Shown one piece after another: positions 25,655 through 35,295 of a stretch of DNA of 64,000 nt (position 1 is its first letter; every line of letters starts with the position of its first letter). Made by a program: the position numbers and the translations under genes. Location: assembly GCF_000222705.1 (NCBI RefSeq), contig NZ_AFUB01000042.1:1-64000 (forward strand), in the 5' to 3' direction. Under the pieces are notes generated by a model, which worked only from the letters and a program-made list of their open reading frames with translations, was not told where the DNA came from and did no database searches. This DNA comes from Streptococcus mitis bv. 2 str. SK95 (GTDB lineage: Bacteria > Bacillota > Bacilli > Lactobacillales > Streptococcaceae).

Positions 25655-25683
25655 TTGACAGTTTTTCTTGCTTATGATAAGAT
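25655..25683 (+). promoter_or_regulatory. Promoter of rocS
   Basis: TTGACA, 17-base spacer, TAAGAT, 40 bases before the rocS start. Confidence 0.65.
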
Positions 25684-25722
25684 TTAAATAAAGAAAAGCT
25701 AGAAAACGTTTCAGAGGATATT

Positions 25723-26217
25723 ATGAGTATTGAAATGACCGTCAGCGAGATTGCAGAGGTCTTAGGACTATCTCGTCAGGCAATCAACAACCGTGTTAAA
25801 GAACTTCCCGAAGAGGACACGAAAAAAAATGACAAAGGTGTAACAGTAGTTACTCGAAGTGGCTTGATCAAGCTAGAAGAAATCTATAAAAAAACGATTT
25901 TTGAAGATGAACCAGTCAGTGATGATGTCAAACAACGTGAACTGATGGAAATCTTGGTCGATGAGAAAAATGCTGAAATTCTTCGTTTGTACGAGCAACT
26001 CAAGGCCAAGGATCAGCAACTGGCAGAAAAAGATGAGCAGATGCGCATCAAAGACCGCCAGATTGCAGAAAAGGACAAACAATTGGACCAACAGCAACAG
26101 TTAACTCTTCAAGCAATGAAGGATCAAGAAAGCTTGAAACTCGAGTTGGACCAAGCAAAAGAAGAAGTCCAAGCAACCAAAAAAGGCTTTTTTGCTCGCC
26201 TATTTGGAGGAAAATAA
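25723..26217 (+). CDS. rocS: RocS-like chromosome segregation protein (DUF536)
   Basis: 164 residues in three parts: an N-terminal helix-turn-helix (SEIAEVLGLSRQAINNRVKE), a central coiled coil with repeated AEKDEQ/AEKDKQ heptads (about 85-140), and a C-terminal amphipathic helix KKGFFARLFGGK that could bind the membrane. This architecture and the position after mtnN match pneumococcal RocS, which couples chromosome segregation to the membrane and division. It has its own promoter and terminator. Confidence 0.82.
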   Translation: MSIEMTVSEIAEVLGLSRQAINNRVKELPEEDTKKNDKGVTVVTRSGLIKLEEIYKKTIFEDEPVSDDVKQRELMEILVDEKNAEILRLYEQLKAKDQQLAEKDEQMRIKDRQIAEKDKQLDQQQQLTLQAMKDQESLKLELDQAKEEVQATKKGFFARLFGGK

Positions 26218-26261
26218 AGAAGCTGTTTGGGTTATTCACTAACCTAATAGCTTCTTTTCTT
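26217..26261 (+). terminator. Terminator of rocS
   Basis: Nested stems AAGAAGCT / AGCTTCTT and GGTTA / TAACC, then TTTTCTTATTT. Confidence 0.85.
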
Positions 26262-26298
26262 ATTTATAGTTTAAATTGAGTCGGAATTGAGGTAAAAG

Positions 26299-26889
26299 AT
26301 GGAAAAATTAAGAGACTATATCGCCTTTGATTTGGAATTCAATCAACACGAGGGGGTTACCCATTTAATTCAGGTATCAGCAGTTCGCTTTCAAGATGGT
26401 CAAGAGATAGGTGCTTTTGATTCTTATGTCCATACCAGCGTGCCTTTAAAGAGTTTTATCAATGGTTTGACAGGAATTACAGCTGAAACTTTGAAAGATG
26501 CGCCAATGGTGGAGCAAGTTTTAAAGGACTTTCAAGCATTTGTTGGCAATTTACCTATCGTTGGATACAATGCAGCTAAGAGTGATCTGCCTATTCTCTT
26601 GGAGCATGGCTTGGACTATTGTGACCAGTATAAGGTCGACCTATATGATGAGGCTTTTGAACGTCGTAGTTCTGACCTACACGGCATAGCTAATCTCAAA
26701 CTGCAAACTGTTGCGAACTTTTTAGGGTTTAAAGGTCAATCACATAATAGTTTAGAAGATGCCCGCATGACGGCGCGTGTTTATGAAGCCTTTTTGGAAT
26801 CGGATGAAGGAAAACTATTGTTAGAAGAACAGAGTAATCTATCCATGAATCCCTTTGGTGGGCTAGACTTATCTCAATTTCTAGACTAG
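26299..26889 (+). CDS. DnaQ-like 3'-5' exonuclease (DEDDh)
   Basis: 196 residues. Exo I is IAFDLEFNQ (Asp and Glu), Exo II lies in PIVGYNAAKSDLPILLEHG, and Exo III is HNSLEDARMTARVY with the DEDDh histidine. Such stand-alone epsilon-like proteins act in DNA repair or RNA turnover. It overlaps the ribosome site of the next gene by close packing (8 bases between stop and ATG). Confidence 0.9.
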   Translation: MEKLRDYIAFDLEFNQHEGVTHLIQVSAVRFQDGQEIGAFDSYVHTSVPLKSFINGLTGITAETLKDAPMVEQVLKDFQAFVGNLPIVGYNAAKSDLPILLEHGLDYCDQYKVDLYDEAFERRSSDLHGIANLKLQTVANFLGFKGQSHNSLEDARMTARVYEAFLESDEGKLLLEEQSNLSMNPFGGLDLSQFLD

Positions 26890-26897
26890 GAGTGCCT

Positions 26898-28661
26898 ATG
26901 AAACCTGAAAAACCTAAAAAACTAGGTTTTAGGAAAATTTACCTTAACCTAGATAAAGTTCTCTTCCTCTTTTTCTTAATTTTCATGATGGTGGAATATC
27001 TGTGGCTACCTCTCAATTCTTGGCTTGCTGGTCTTTTACTCAGCCAAACAGGCTATTTGTTTATTTCTTACAATAATATTTTTGCCATTATCACGAGTTC
27101 TCCTTTAATCAGTCTTGCCTTTCTCGTCTTGATTGTAATCAATCTTTTGGTGGCCTATTTCCAGATTTGTCTCCTCTTTATTGGGGCGCGTCACCTTCTC
27201 TACCACGAAAAGAGGACCTTGATTGAGTACAGTCGCAAAGTTTTCCAGCAAAGTTTTCTGTTCATGAAACGCTTGAGCTTCTGTAAGATGGCCTTTGTAT
27301 TCTTCTATGTAGCCATGCTCTTTCCTTTCATCAGGAAAATTTTAAAAATTTATTACTTAAATAAAATCGTTATTCCAGACTTTATCGTGACTTATCTGGA
27401 AGACAAGCACTGGCTAGTAGGCTTGATGATTTTTGCATCTGCTTGGATTTTGCTCTATGTGTCTGTCCGACTCATGTTTGCCCTTCCGAAGATTCTCTTT
27501 GAAAAGAGGACTGTGAGAGAAGGAGTGAAATATAGCCTACAAAAGACAAAAAAACAAGTTCTCTTTTATGCTTGGAACTTGCTACTCATTATTATTAAAA
27601 CCTATCTCTTTTTCTTTCTCCTCTTGACTCCCTTGCTATTGGGACAGATTGTAATTGACAATTTAACACAGAAAGAATCACTGATTCTTGGAGTTATCAA
27701 CTTTGTCCTGATAAAGAACATCCACTATATGGCGTTGACCTATTTCCTTGTTAAGTTTGTCTCCTTTTTGACAGGTGAGGAACTGGAGATTATGCCAAGA
27801 AGAAAAAAAGACCATCTGATGAGATGGGGAGTTATGGGTTGCGCTAGTATCTTTTTTGCGCTAGAAGGTTATATCTATCTGGAAGCTCCTGTGACAAATA
27901 CCCCTTTAGTCATTTCACATAGGGGCGTTTCAAATAAAAATGGTGTACAAAACACTGTACAGTCTTTGGAAAAAACAGCGCAACTGAAACCAGATTTGAT
28001 TGAAATGGATGTACAGGAGACCAAAGATGGTCAGTTTGTGATGATGCATGACGCTAATCTTAAGAACTTAGCAGGTATCAATGCCAGTCCTCAAGACTTG
28101 ACTTTGGAGGAGTTGAAAGGGTTAGATATTTCTGAAAATGGCTATCGAACCAAGATATCTAGTTTTGATGACTATCTCAATCGCGCGAATGAACTTCATC
28201 AAAGATTGTTGATTGAAATCAAAACCAGTAAAAAAGATAGTCCACAAATGATGGAACGTTTTCTAGAGAAGTATGGCTCTATTATCAAGCAGTATGGTCA
28301 TCAGATGCAATCACTAGACTATCATGTGATTGACCAAGTTTTGAAATATGATTCGACTATTCCAACTTATTTCATCTTGCCTTATAATAGTATTTTCCCC
28401 AAAACCAAGGCAACTGGCTATACCATGGAGTATTCAACATTGGATGAATATTTTGTCACTAAACTTTGGTATACGGAACAAAAGCTTTACGTATGGACCA
28501 TCAATAGCTCTGACGCACTTGATAAATCGTTGCAGTTGTCAGTGGATGGGATGATTACAGATGACATGGAGATGCTACAGGAGACTTTAGCAGCAGCTCA
28601 GGAAGATCCAGAATACACCGATCTCCTTTTGAAAAAAGCTACGGAATTCTTTGATTTCTAA
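26898..28661 (+). CDS. Membrane glycerophosphodiester phosphodiesterase
   Basis: About 587 residues. An N-terminal membrane region with roughly eight helices (to about residue 330) precedes a GDPD domain: VISHRGVSNKNG, 'DLIEMDVQETKDG' and FVMMHDANLKNL carry the metal and catalytic residues, and the C-terminal part has VWTINSSD. It probably cleaves glycerophosphodiesters, possibly from teichoic or lipid material at the membrane. The ATG at 26898 follows AGGAG; the GTG at 26892 is less likely. Confidence 0.9.
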   Translation: MKPEKPKKLGFRKIYLNLDKVLFLFFLIFMMVEYLWLPLNSWLAGLLLSQTGYLFISYNNIFAIITSSPLISLAFLVLIVINLLVAYFQICLLFIGARHLLYHEKRTLIEYSRKVFQQSFLFMKRLSFCKMAFVFFYVAMLFPFIRKILKIYYLNKIVIPDFIVTYLEDKHWLVGLMIFASAWILLYVSVRLMFALPKILFEKRTVREGVKYSLQKTKKQVLFYAWNLLLIIIKTYLFFFLLLTPLLLGQIVIDNLTQKESLILGVINFVLIKNIHYMALTYFLVKFVSFLTGEELEIMPRRKKDHLMRWGVMGCASIFFALEGYIYLEAPVTNTPLVISHRGVSNKNGVQNTVQSLEKTAQLKPDLIEMDVQETKDGQFVMMHDANLKNLAGINASPQDLTLEELKGLDISENGYRTKISSFDDYLNRANELHQRLLIEIKTSKKDSPQMMERFLEKYGSIIKQYGHQMQSLDYHVIDQVLKYDSTIPTYFILPYNSIFPKTKATGYTMEYSTLDEYFVTKLWYTEQKLYVWTINSSDALDKSLQLSVDGMITDDMEMLQETLAAAQEDPEYTDLLLKKATEFFDF

Positions 28662-28702
28662 CAGAGAAAAAAAGGAGAAGTGAACCTTCCTCCTTTTTCT
28701 GT
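28662..28702. terminator. Convergent terminator, phosphodiesterase / ebfC
   Basis: Imperfect hairpin ACAGAGAAAAAAAGGAG / CTCCTTTTTCTGT between convergent genes. Confidence 0.7.
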
Positions 28703-28708
28703 AGGTGA

Positions 28709-29008
28709 TTAGAATGGTAATTTTCCAGCGAAAGCACCTAGTTTTTTCTTAGTCGTTTCGTCGATTTGTTCTAGAGCAGCGTTGATGGCTTGAACGGTCA
28801 TATCAGACAAGGTTTCTAGGTCTTCTGGATCTACAACTGCTGGACTGAAGTCAATACTAACAACTTTCTTATCTCCAGTTAAGGTCGCTTGGACAAGATC
28901 TTGAGCAGATTTTCCAACAAATTGCATAGCAGCGAGTTCTGCTTGACTTTGTTCCATTTGTTTTTGAAGTTTTTGTGCTTGGCGCATCATGTTTTGCATG
29001 TTCATCAT
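28709..29008 (-). CDS. ebfC: YbaB/EbfC nucleoid-associated protein
   Basis: 99 residues with the family features: an N-terminal helix rich in Met and Gln ([19 protein letters not shown]), the [12 protein letters not shown] strand region and a C-terminal helix. Members bind DNA as tweezers-like dimers. This is the last core gene before the accessory island. Confidence 0.93.
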   Translation of the reverse strand: MMNMQNMMRQAQKLQKQMEQSQAELAAMQFVGKSAQDLVQATLTGDKKVVSIDFSPAVVDPEDLETLSDMTVQAINAALEQIDETTKKKLGAFAGKLPF

Positions 29009-29079
29009 AAGATTTTTAAGATTCCTTTCGTATCAAGGCTTTGAGCCTTGTTTAATAAATTTTTTTGCCATTTTTTGCC

Positions 29080-29499
29080 CTAAAAGTTGTCAAAAGCATT
29101 GGCGACTTCTTTTTGTTGAGTTGGGAATAGGTGCGAGTAGATGTTGATAGTAGTATTAATGCTACTGTGTCCAAGTCGTTTCATAAGTGTAAAAAATATA
29201 TAATCTTTTCCCTCACCGTTTCTGAGTCCTTTTGAAACTAGAAACGCTGCATGTGAATGCCGGAAATCGTGATTACGAACCATTTTTAATGACGCAGGTA
29301 TTCTTTTTTTCAATTTAATCTTTTGATTAGAAACTATTGGAGCAGTCAATTGTAAAGGACTGTCTTGAAAGATTTGTAAGTCTTCTGTATTGTCCGTAAA
29401 CTCTAGTAATAGATGAGCTTGTTTTTCTTTCCATTGCGTTAGTTCTTGAACGAATGCTTTATGAATGTAAATTCGACGTATAAAAAGTACCACGATCAT
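29080..29499 (-). pseudogene. Tyrosine integrase remnant, C-terminal part
   Basis: 139 residues holding only the end of a phage-type tyrosine recombinase. The C-terminal box is clear: RNHDFRHSHAAFLVSKG, LMKRLGHSSINTTINIYSHL (the nucleophile Tyr in IYSHL, with the R-H and H of the catalytic set). The N-terminal arm- and core-binding domains and the first catalytic arginine region are absent. It lies directly beside ebfC at the edge of the CRISPR island and looks like the scar of a mobile element. Confidence 0.85.
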
Positions 29500-30379
29500 C
29501 TCCTTTTAAAATATTTTCTTACGTAGAAATCTCATAAAGATACTCAACAGATATTTTAAATGTTACTTGATTAAGCTATGAAGTCTATACTTAGATTCGT
29601 ATTACTCGGATTCTACTCTTGTGAGGTTACCTCGCTTTCTATGACATATTCTCTCACCTGTCAGTTTACTAAAATCGTGGCTAATATAAACTCACTAGCT
29701 TTGGTTAGTTGAGACAGTATCATGAAGTACAGTCTTGATTATATCATTTTTGAACTCTATTGAAAAGCTAAATTTTCGCCAATAGAACTTACTGAAATAC
29801 GTCCAATTCTTTTATTATTATAAATTATATAAAGCTTTACAAACTAGTTCGTTCATTCTTCCATTTGTAACAAGAACAAAACATGCATTTTGTCAATATT
29901 CTAAACACATTTTTGGAAAACTAGTCATCTTTTAATGAAGAAGTTTAGGTAACTAAACAATTTATTATTCAAAACAACTCTGATGAGGATAATCCGATTT
30001 ACTAAGTCTATTCGTGAATTATAGAAAATATCTATGTATTGGGGAATGTAAGCGTATCAGTTTTGAAGCCTTTATGCTCAATACTGATTGTTATATAAAA
30101 TGATTCAAAACTGCTATTACCGTGTGGAAAGTCTTTATCACCATTTGAATGTTGAATACGATGACTCACTAGCAAATTGTCCAAAATAGACTTTTTCTTC
30201 AATCTGAAATAACTGCTAAGTTATTCTCGTCTATTTTAATTTTGTATTAGCTAAATCTACCGCAAAATTTTTGAATGCTGAATTATTGGCATCAACAAGT
30301 TGTAGCACTATTTATTTGATTTGAAGAGCAAGCAGTGATTTCACAGTTGATTTAAGATGATAAACTGTAACAATATGAT
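29500..30379. other. Gene-free AT-rich stretch before the cas operon
   Basis: About 880 bases with stops in every frame. The only structure I can point to is a nested hairpin at 30183-30237 (AAAATAGAC / GTCTATTTT outside, AATAACT / AGTTATT inside). It is probably decayed mobile-element sequence. Confidence 0.5.
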
Positions 30380-30408
30380 TTGACAGCGGTTACAAAAAAT
30401 TGTAATAT
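30380..30408 (+). promoter_or_regulatory. Promoter of type III-B cas operon
   Basis: TTGACA, exactly 17 bases, TAATAT, with AGGGAGGA and the cas6 ATG 45 bases further on. A near-consensus sigma-A promoter. Confidence 0.75.
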
Positions 30409-30452
30409 CTATAATATAAGAAGACGTATTTTAACTCAGGGAGGAATGTAGG

Positions 30453-31181
30453 ATGCAATTATTAATTGAACTGCAAAAAATTGATCAGTTTATCTTGCCA
30501 GTAAACTATAATTATCTTCTTCAATCGATGATTTATAATTTATTGAAAAATAAGGAAGACTTATCTGCGCAACTTCATGAGAGGGGCTATCAGTTAGAGG
30601 ATAAACATTTTAAGTTGTTTACATTTTCATTGTTGCAAGGTCAATATAAAATGCGAGGAAAACGAATAGAGTTTCTTGATAAGGTGCGCTTTGAAATTAG
30701 AACGATTGATCAATCCATTTTATTCACTATTGCAGAGGCTTTGTCAAATCTAGATGAATTGCGAATTGGTCGAAACCTTGTAAAAATTTTAAATGTAAAA
30801 ATTGAACAGAAGAAATTAACGGGGACTTCTTATAAGATTCGGATGATTTCTCCCTTGGTGGTTCGTTCTACAGATCCTGAGACTAAAAAAACATTGTATT
30901 ACAATCCGTTTGATATGGAATTTAAGAGCAGAATCATGGAGAATCTTGAGAGAAAATATCAAGCTTATTATCATAAAGTACCGACAGGTAGATTTGATAT
31001 AGAGCCGATAAATTTTTCTTTAAAGAATAAATTTGTTACCAGATACAAAGGTTATCTCATAACGGGTTGGAGAGGAGAATTTGAGATAAGAGGAGATGCG
31101 GAGGTGTTAGATTTCCTCTATCAAGTTGGACTTGGTGAGAAGAATTCGATGGGATTCGGAATGTTTGTGATTGAAGAATAG
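30453..31181 (+). CDS. cas6: CRISPR repeat endoribonuclease Cas6
   Basis: 242 residues. A two-ferredoxin-fold RAMP ending in the Cas6 glycine-rich loop VGLGEKNSMGFGMF. It would cut each repeat after its short hairpin, leaving the 8-base handle ATTGAGAC on the crRNA. First gene of the operon; its stop overlaps the AGGAGG of the next gene. Confidence 0.93.
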   Translation: MQLLIELQKIDQFILPVNYNYLLQSMIYNLLKNKEDLSAQLHERGYQLEDKHFKLFTFSLLQGQYKMRGKRIEFLDKVRFEIRTIDQSILFTIAEALSNLDELRIGRNLVKILNVKIEQKKLTGTSYKIRMISPLVVRSTDPETKKTLYYNPFDMEFKSRIMENLERKYQAYYHKVPTGRFDIEPINFSLKNKFVTRYKGYLITGWRGEFEIRGDAEVLDFLYQVGLGEKNSMGFGMFVIEE

Positions 31182-31190
31182 GAGGATAGA

Positions 31191-32365
31191 GTGGATATGG
31201 AATTTAGAAATTGTAAGTTAGAGCTTGACTTAAAATGTCATGCGCCAATTATTCATTTCCAGCCTAGTGCTAATGCTAAAGGAGCTACTCTTAGGGCTAG
31301 TGAAGTGAAGCCGAAATTTGATAAATATCTTTGGACGAAGGAACCTGAGGAACTTGCAACCTATAAACTGTTACCTTATAAGATGAAGTTTATAGCAAAA
31401 AATAAAGAGGTGATAGATGAGAAAGTTGCAGATGAATATGTTGATATCCCTCTCTATTATGCTAAGGACCAAAAAAGAATGGTTATAACTAATCCTAAAA
31501 TAGTCATTACTTGTTTTGATCCTACTCTTCAGAAATTGATAGTTAAGCATATCAAAAACTTTTTCATAGTGACAAATTTTGGGGCTGTCCAAGGAAAAGG
31601 ATATGGTAGTTTCACAATTGATTCTGAGAAAAATGATCAGGTTGAGCAAGAAAATATTGAAAAAATCTTAATGGAAGAGTTTGGCTTAAAAACATTATAT
31701 AAGATAGATTGTAATAAGCTAGTTGAAAAGTTAGCTAAGTTTGAAGCAATAAAAAAGATTTTTAGGATTATTGAAAACTTCTATAAGATTATTAAAGGAG
31801 GGATTAATCATAAGGAATATATAAAAGGTTTTTTGTTTATACATATGAATGAGAAGGGAATAAAAAATGAAAAAGCTGCTTTAAAAACAGAAATAATAGA
31901 TTATCCATACACCTCAAATCAAAACAAAGTAAAACAGGAACCCAAAATTAATAGCCATAAAGAGTGTTACGTTAGAGCATTGCTTGGTCTATCTTCTTCC
32001 TTTGCTTTTAAGGATCAAAGAAGGCAAAAAGGTGGTGCAGTTGATGTGAATATTAAAATTTCACATGCTGATGAAACTATCGAACGTTTCCCTTCTCCTT
32101 TAACGTTTAAGGTTATTAATAAGATTATTTATATTATTCCTAAAAAAATTGATGAGAGGATATGGGAAAAAGAATTTGTATTTACCTATGAACTTGATAA
32201 AAAAAGGGGCACGCTCATGGTATTCAGCCAAAATCAAAGCCAGAGAAACTAAAATTAGATACCCCAGCATCAAATGACTTTTGTTTAGAAGATTTTCTAG
32301 ATAAGGCTGTTGAATACTATAACGAAAATCGAGGTAAAATCAAAGGTCCAAAAATAGTTCAATAG
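31191..32365 (+). pseudogene. RAMP protein at the Cmr1 position, frameshifted
   Basis: The open frame ends at 32252 after 353 residues. An N-terminal motif GATLRASEVKPKFDKYLW and a glycine-rich QGKGYGSF mark it as a RAMP, and its place before cmr2 suggests the Cmr1 role, which helps bind the 3' end of target RNA. In the -1 frame, from an A7 run at 32199-32205, coding continues as KGHAHGIQPKSKPEKL to a TAG at 32363-32365, 21 bases before cas10. One added A would give a single chain of about 391 residues. It may be a true mutation, a sequencing error, or a slippage site. GTG start at 31191 with AGGAGG. Confidence 0.72.
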
Positions 32366-32386
32366 CATACCAAAGGAGATGAATAA

Positions 32387-33991
32387 ATGAAATACGTAGG
32401 TATTACAATAGGTCCGATTTTTAAAACCATTGGAGAGGCGATCTCTCCGGCAGGTTTGTGGTTCGGCAGTTATTTTTTCTCAACGGTGACAAAGAAACTC
32501 TGTGAAAAGCTTGTTGAGATTCCAACTGTTAAGATTTTTTCACCGTTTTATGATTCTAATAGTAATCAAAATCCACAAGAAGATGGTATTGGTCGTTACC
32601 ATGATCGGATTTTACTTTCAGTTGATGGTAATACAGTAACCGAGGAAGCATTGCAGAATATAATTTCAGAAGTGAAGAAGGAAATGGCTGAGAAATTTGG
32701 AAAGTTTAATCCAGGGCAGATTAAGAATTTTATTAACAATTATCTGAGAATTGATTTTGTTATTCTTAATGAAAAAACTATCGAAATTATAGGAAAAAGT
32801 GAAAAAGCTGGAAATAATATAGCTATAATACTGAATGATGCTTTGGATGCGCTGGAGCTAATGGCAGCAGGTAAGGGAAGAACAGATATGAACTTACTTG
32901 TTCCATTCTTTGCAGGCAAGAAAGACAATCGGAATGTCTATATTAAGGGAAGTAAGCTTTTTACAGCTACCAAATTAAGTAGTCAGTTGGTCATAAAACC
33001 CTCTGACTCTGATTCTAATTCTGATTTAAAATCAATTGAAGACATTGCTCTATCTCGAAAGAAAGAGGAAGACTTTTCTACTGAGACTCCGAGCGATGAG
33101 GCTGCATTGCTTAGAAGCGAATATTATGCAGTTGTTAATTCGGATGGAGATAAGGTCGGAACGCTTTTGAAGGATTTATGTAGAGGTGTAGATATCTCCC
33201 AACAGCCTGATTGGATAAATAGTTTTTCGAAGGCTTGTTTAAAATATGCTGGTGAAGCGGCTGAGCTTGTCGGAAATTATGGGGGGATGACGATTTATGC
33301 TGGAGGGGATGATTTACTGTTTATTGCTCCTGTTCATTCTCTTTTCTCCTTATGTAGTGAATTGGATGAAATGTTCAAAAAAACATTGAAACAAGGTCTG
33401 GAAGAAGTAAATCTGCCAGATGATAGCATCAATGTCAGCTTGTCTTTTGGTGTTGCTGTTCAGTATGTCAAATATCCTCTATATGAAGCGCTGGAAAGAG
33501 CTAGAGTTCAACTTTATAAGGCTAAAGAAAGCTGCGGTAATCGTCTGGGGATAGAGTTAGTAAAACACAGCGGAAAAACCGTTCAATTGATGGTAGAAAA
33601 TGAGAAGTTGGAGGCCATAGATAATCTGATAAAATATCGAGCAACTACGAACGATCAAGCACTGGAATCTGTCCTCTATAATCTACAAGATACAGAAATT
33701 ATTTTTAAGTTGTTATTTGAGAAGACCGCACAGAATGCATTTGACCTTCAAGAATATAAAACCAGATTTTTAAATAACTTTAACAATCCTAACCAGTTGG
33801 CCTATCATGACTATCTGGGAAAAATAGCTAAATGTTTCTATGACAACTATTTGAAAGAGTATCATAAGCCAGTTACGAAAGTAAAGGTTGATGGGGTTTG
33901 TACAAAACGAAACATAAGTATAGGGGAATACTATACCAAGGAGTTGCAGGCTATTTTATTTTTGGTAAAGTTTTGGCAGGGAGGTAAGTGA
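32387..33991 (+). CDS. cmr2: Cas10/Cmr2, type III-B, without HD domain
   Basis: 534 residues, short for a Cas10. The first palm domain begins YVGITIGPIFKTIGEAISP; the second carries VVNSDGDKVG (Asp253, Asp255) and the cyclase motif YAGGDD at 306-309. No N-terminal HD nuclease domain is present. The protein should therefore signal by nucleotide synthesis rather than cut DNA. Known HD-less Cas10 proteins paired with CorA make SAM-AMP. AAAGGAGAT precedes the ATG. Confidence 0.92.
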   Translation: MKYVGITIGPIFKTIGEAISPAGLWFGSYFFSTVTKKLCEKLVEIPTVKIFSPFYDSNSNQNPQEDGIGRYHDRILLSVDGNTVTEEALQNIISEVKKEMAEKFGKFNPGQIKNFINNYLRIDFVILNEKTIEIIGKSEKAGNNIAIILNDALDALELMAAGKGRTDMNLLVPFFAGKKDNRNVYIKGSKLFTATKLSSQLVIKPSDSDSNSDLKSIEDIALSRKKEEDFSTETPSDEAALLRSEYYAVVNSDGDKVGTLLKDLCRGVDISQQPDWINSFSKACLKYAGEAAELVGNYGGMTIYAGGDDLLFIAPVHSLFSLCSELDEMFKKTLKQGLEEVNLPDDSINVSLSFGVAVQYVKYPLYEALERARVQLYKAKESCGNRLGIELVKHSGKTVQLMVENEKLEAIDNLIKYRATTNDQALESVLYNLQDTEIIFKLLFEKTAQNAFDLQEYKTRFLNNFNNPNQLAYHDYLGKIAKCFYDNYLKEYHKPVTKVKVDGVCTKRNISIGEYYTKELQAILFLVKFWQGGK

Positions 33992-35292
33992 TGACAGACT
34001 ATCTTGTGACGTTTAGACCGCTAGGAGACTATTCTTTTGGTTCAGATAGACGCTTTAGCTTTGTCGGTAAAAATAACTATTCGGAGGATGAATACGCTCC
34101 TTATTTTATCCGCACTAATCGCGTTCCTGAACAGTCCACAGTCTTTGGGATGATACGCTATCTTATCTTATTCAGTAATGGGATTAAGCTGAAGCAGGAT
34201 TTTCAGTATGATGGGAATACGCGAAATGATATCGAAGCTCTAATCGGAGTGAAGAGTTTTTCTCTAAATGGAGGTGTTCAAGATTTCGGAAAATTAGAAA
34301 AAATCTCTCCTATCTTTCTTCGTAAAATATGTAAAAATAGTGAGGAAATCGTCATACCAAATCCTTTTAACAACAAGCAGGGGAGAGAGGGGATTGCTCA
34401 GTTTGAACCAATGATACTAGAGGAAGAAATTACACTGCCAACTAGTTTTGGTGAAATCGCTCTACCTAAATCTAAGGAATATAATCCTAAAGAAGGGCAT
34501 GGGGATGGCTATTACAATATTAACACAGGTCATTTAGAAGCAATCGAAGATATATTTAGGACTAAAGTAGTGACTGGTGTAAGGCGTGTTACGCAGAATG
34601 ATCTGGTGAAACTGAGGCAAAATCTTCTAGATTTGTGTAAGTTGTTTGTGAATGCCACTATGAAACAGAAACAGGAAGTTTCTAATTTAGATAAGAATAG
34701 CAATCTTAGTTTAACTGAGTTTATCAATAATTTTATGGATTTGTTAGAAAAGTACAACAAAGGGGAAAAAAATCACTTTCAAGAAGAATTAGAAAAACTA
34801 TCCAAAAATTTTGATGCTGACCGCCTATTTAAGCGAGAGGTACATCAGCTACATAAGGACTATGAATTTGCTGTCTATGTAAAGGTTAAGGATAATTTCA
34901 TATTAAAAGATGGTATCGTTCCTATGGGACAGAAAGGCACCCTTTTCAAGGTTTCTGTTCAAAAATCTAAAAATAATGAAAATAATTTAGAAAGTGAAAT
35001 CACAAAGCATTTCCAGAAACATACTCCAAAAGGGCAAACCTGGCATTACTGCCTCTCAGATGTGTGCCTCTTAAATGATGTGACAGCCTTTGCGATCTTA
35101 GAGGAAAAACTAGTTCGCCAGCTTCATACAGACCTTAGTAAAAATCGTCTGAGAGGACTTGATTTACAAGGATCTAGTCTTCTTTATAAGGCAGGGAGCG
35201 TCTTTTATGGTGATAATGCTATTTCGGTAAAAACTGGTTTAGAACCAGCAGGCTATAATACTATTTATAAGATTACAGGAAGTAAGGAGTAA
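33991..35292 (+). CDS. cmr3: Type III-B RAMP protein Cmr3
   Basis: 433 residues. N-terminus YLVTFRPLGDYSFGSDRRF is the Cmr3 signature ('RPLD-F-FG'), followed by TVFGMIRYLIL and a C-terminal G-rich part. Cmr3 (Cas5-like) binds the crRNA 5' handle and contacts Cas10. The ATG at 33991 overlaps the cas10 stop (TGATG), with AGGGAGG upstream. Confidence 0.9.
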   Translation: MTDYLVTFRPLGDYSFGSDRRFSFVGKNNYSEDEYAPYFIRTNRVPEQSTVFGMIRYLILFSNGIKLKQDFQYDGNTRNDIEALIGVKSFSLNGGVQDFGKLEKISPIFLRKICKNSEEIVIPNPFNNKQGREGIAQFEPMILEEEITLPTSFGEIALPKSKEYNPKEGHGDGYYNINTGHLEAIEDIFRTKVVTGVRRVTQNDLVKLRQNLLDLCKLFVNATMKQKQEVSNLDKNSNLSLTEFINNFMDLLEKYNKGEKNHFQEELEKLSKNFDADRLFKREVHQLHKDYEFAVYVKVKDNFILKDGIVPMGQKGTLFKVSVQKSKNNENNLESEITKHFQKHTPKGQTWHYCLSDVCLLNDVTAFAILEEKLVRQLHTDLSKNRLRGLDLQGSSLLYKAGSVFYGDNAISVKTGLEPAGYNTIYKITGSKE

Positions 35293-35295
35293 AAA

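Noticed and set aside
29700-29720. Isolated TTGAGAC resembling the repeat handle
   Set aside because: Only seven bases match and the hairpin part of the repeat is absent.
30183-30237. Nested hairpin upstream of the cas operon as an RNA gene
   Set aside because: Short stems with asymmetric loops, no promoter tied to it; such structures are common in AT-rich DNA.
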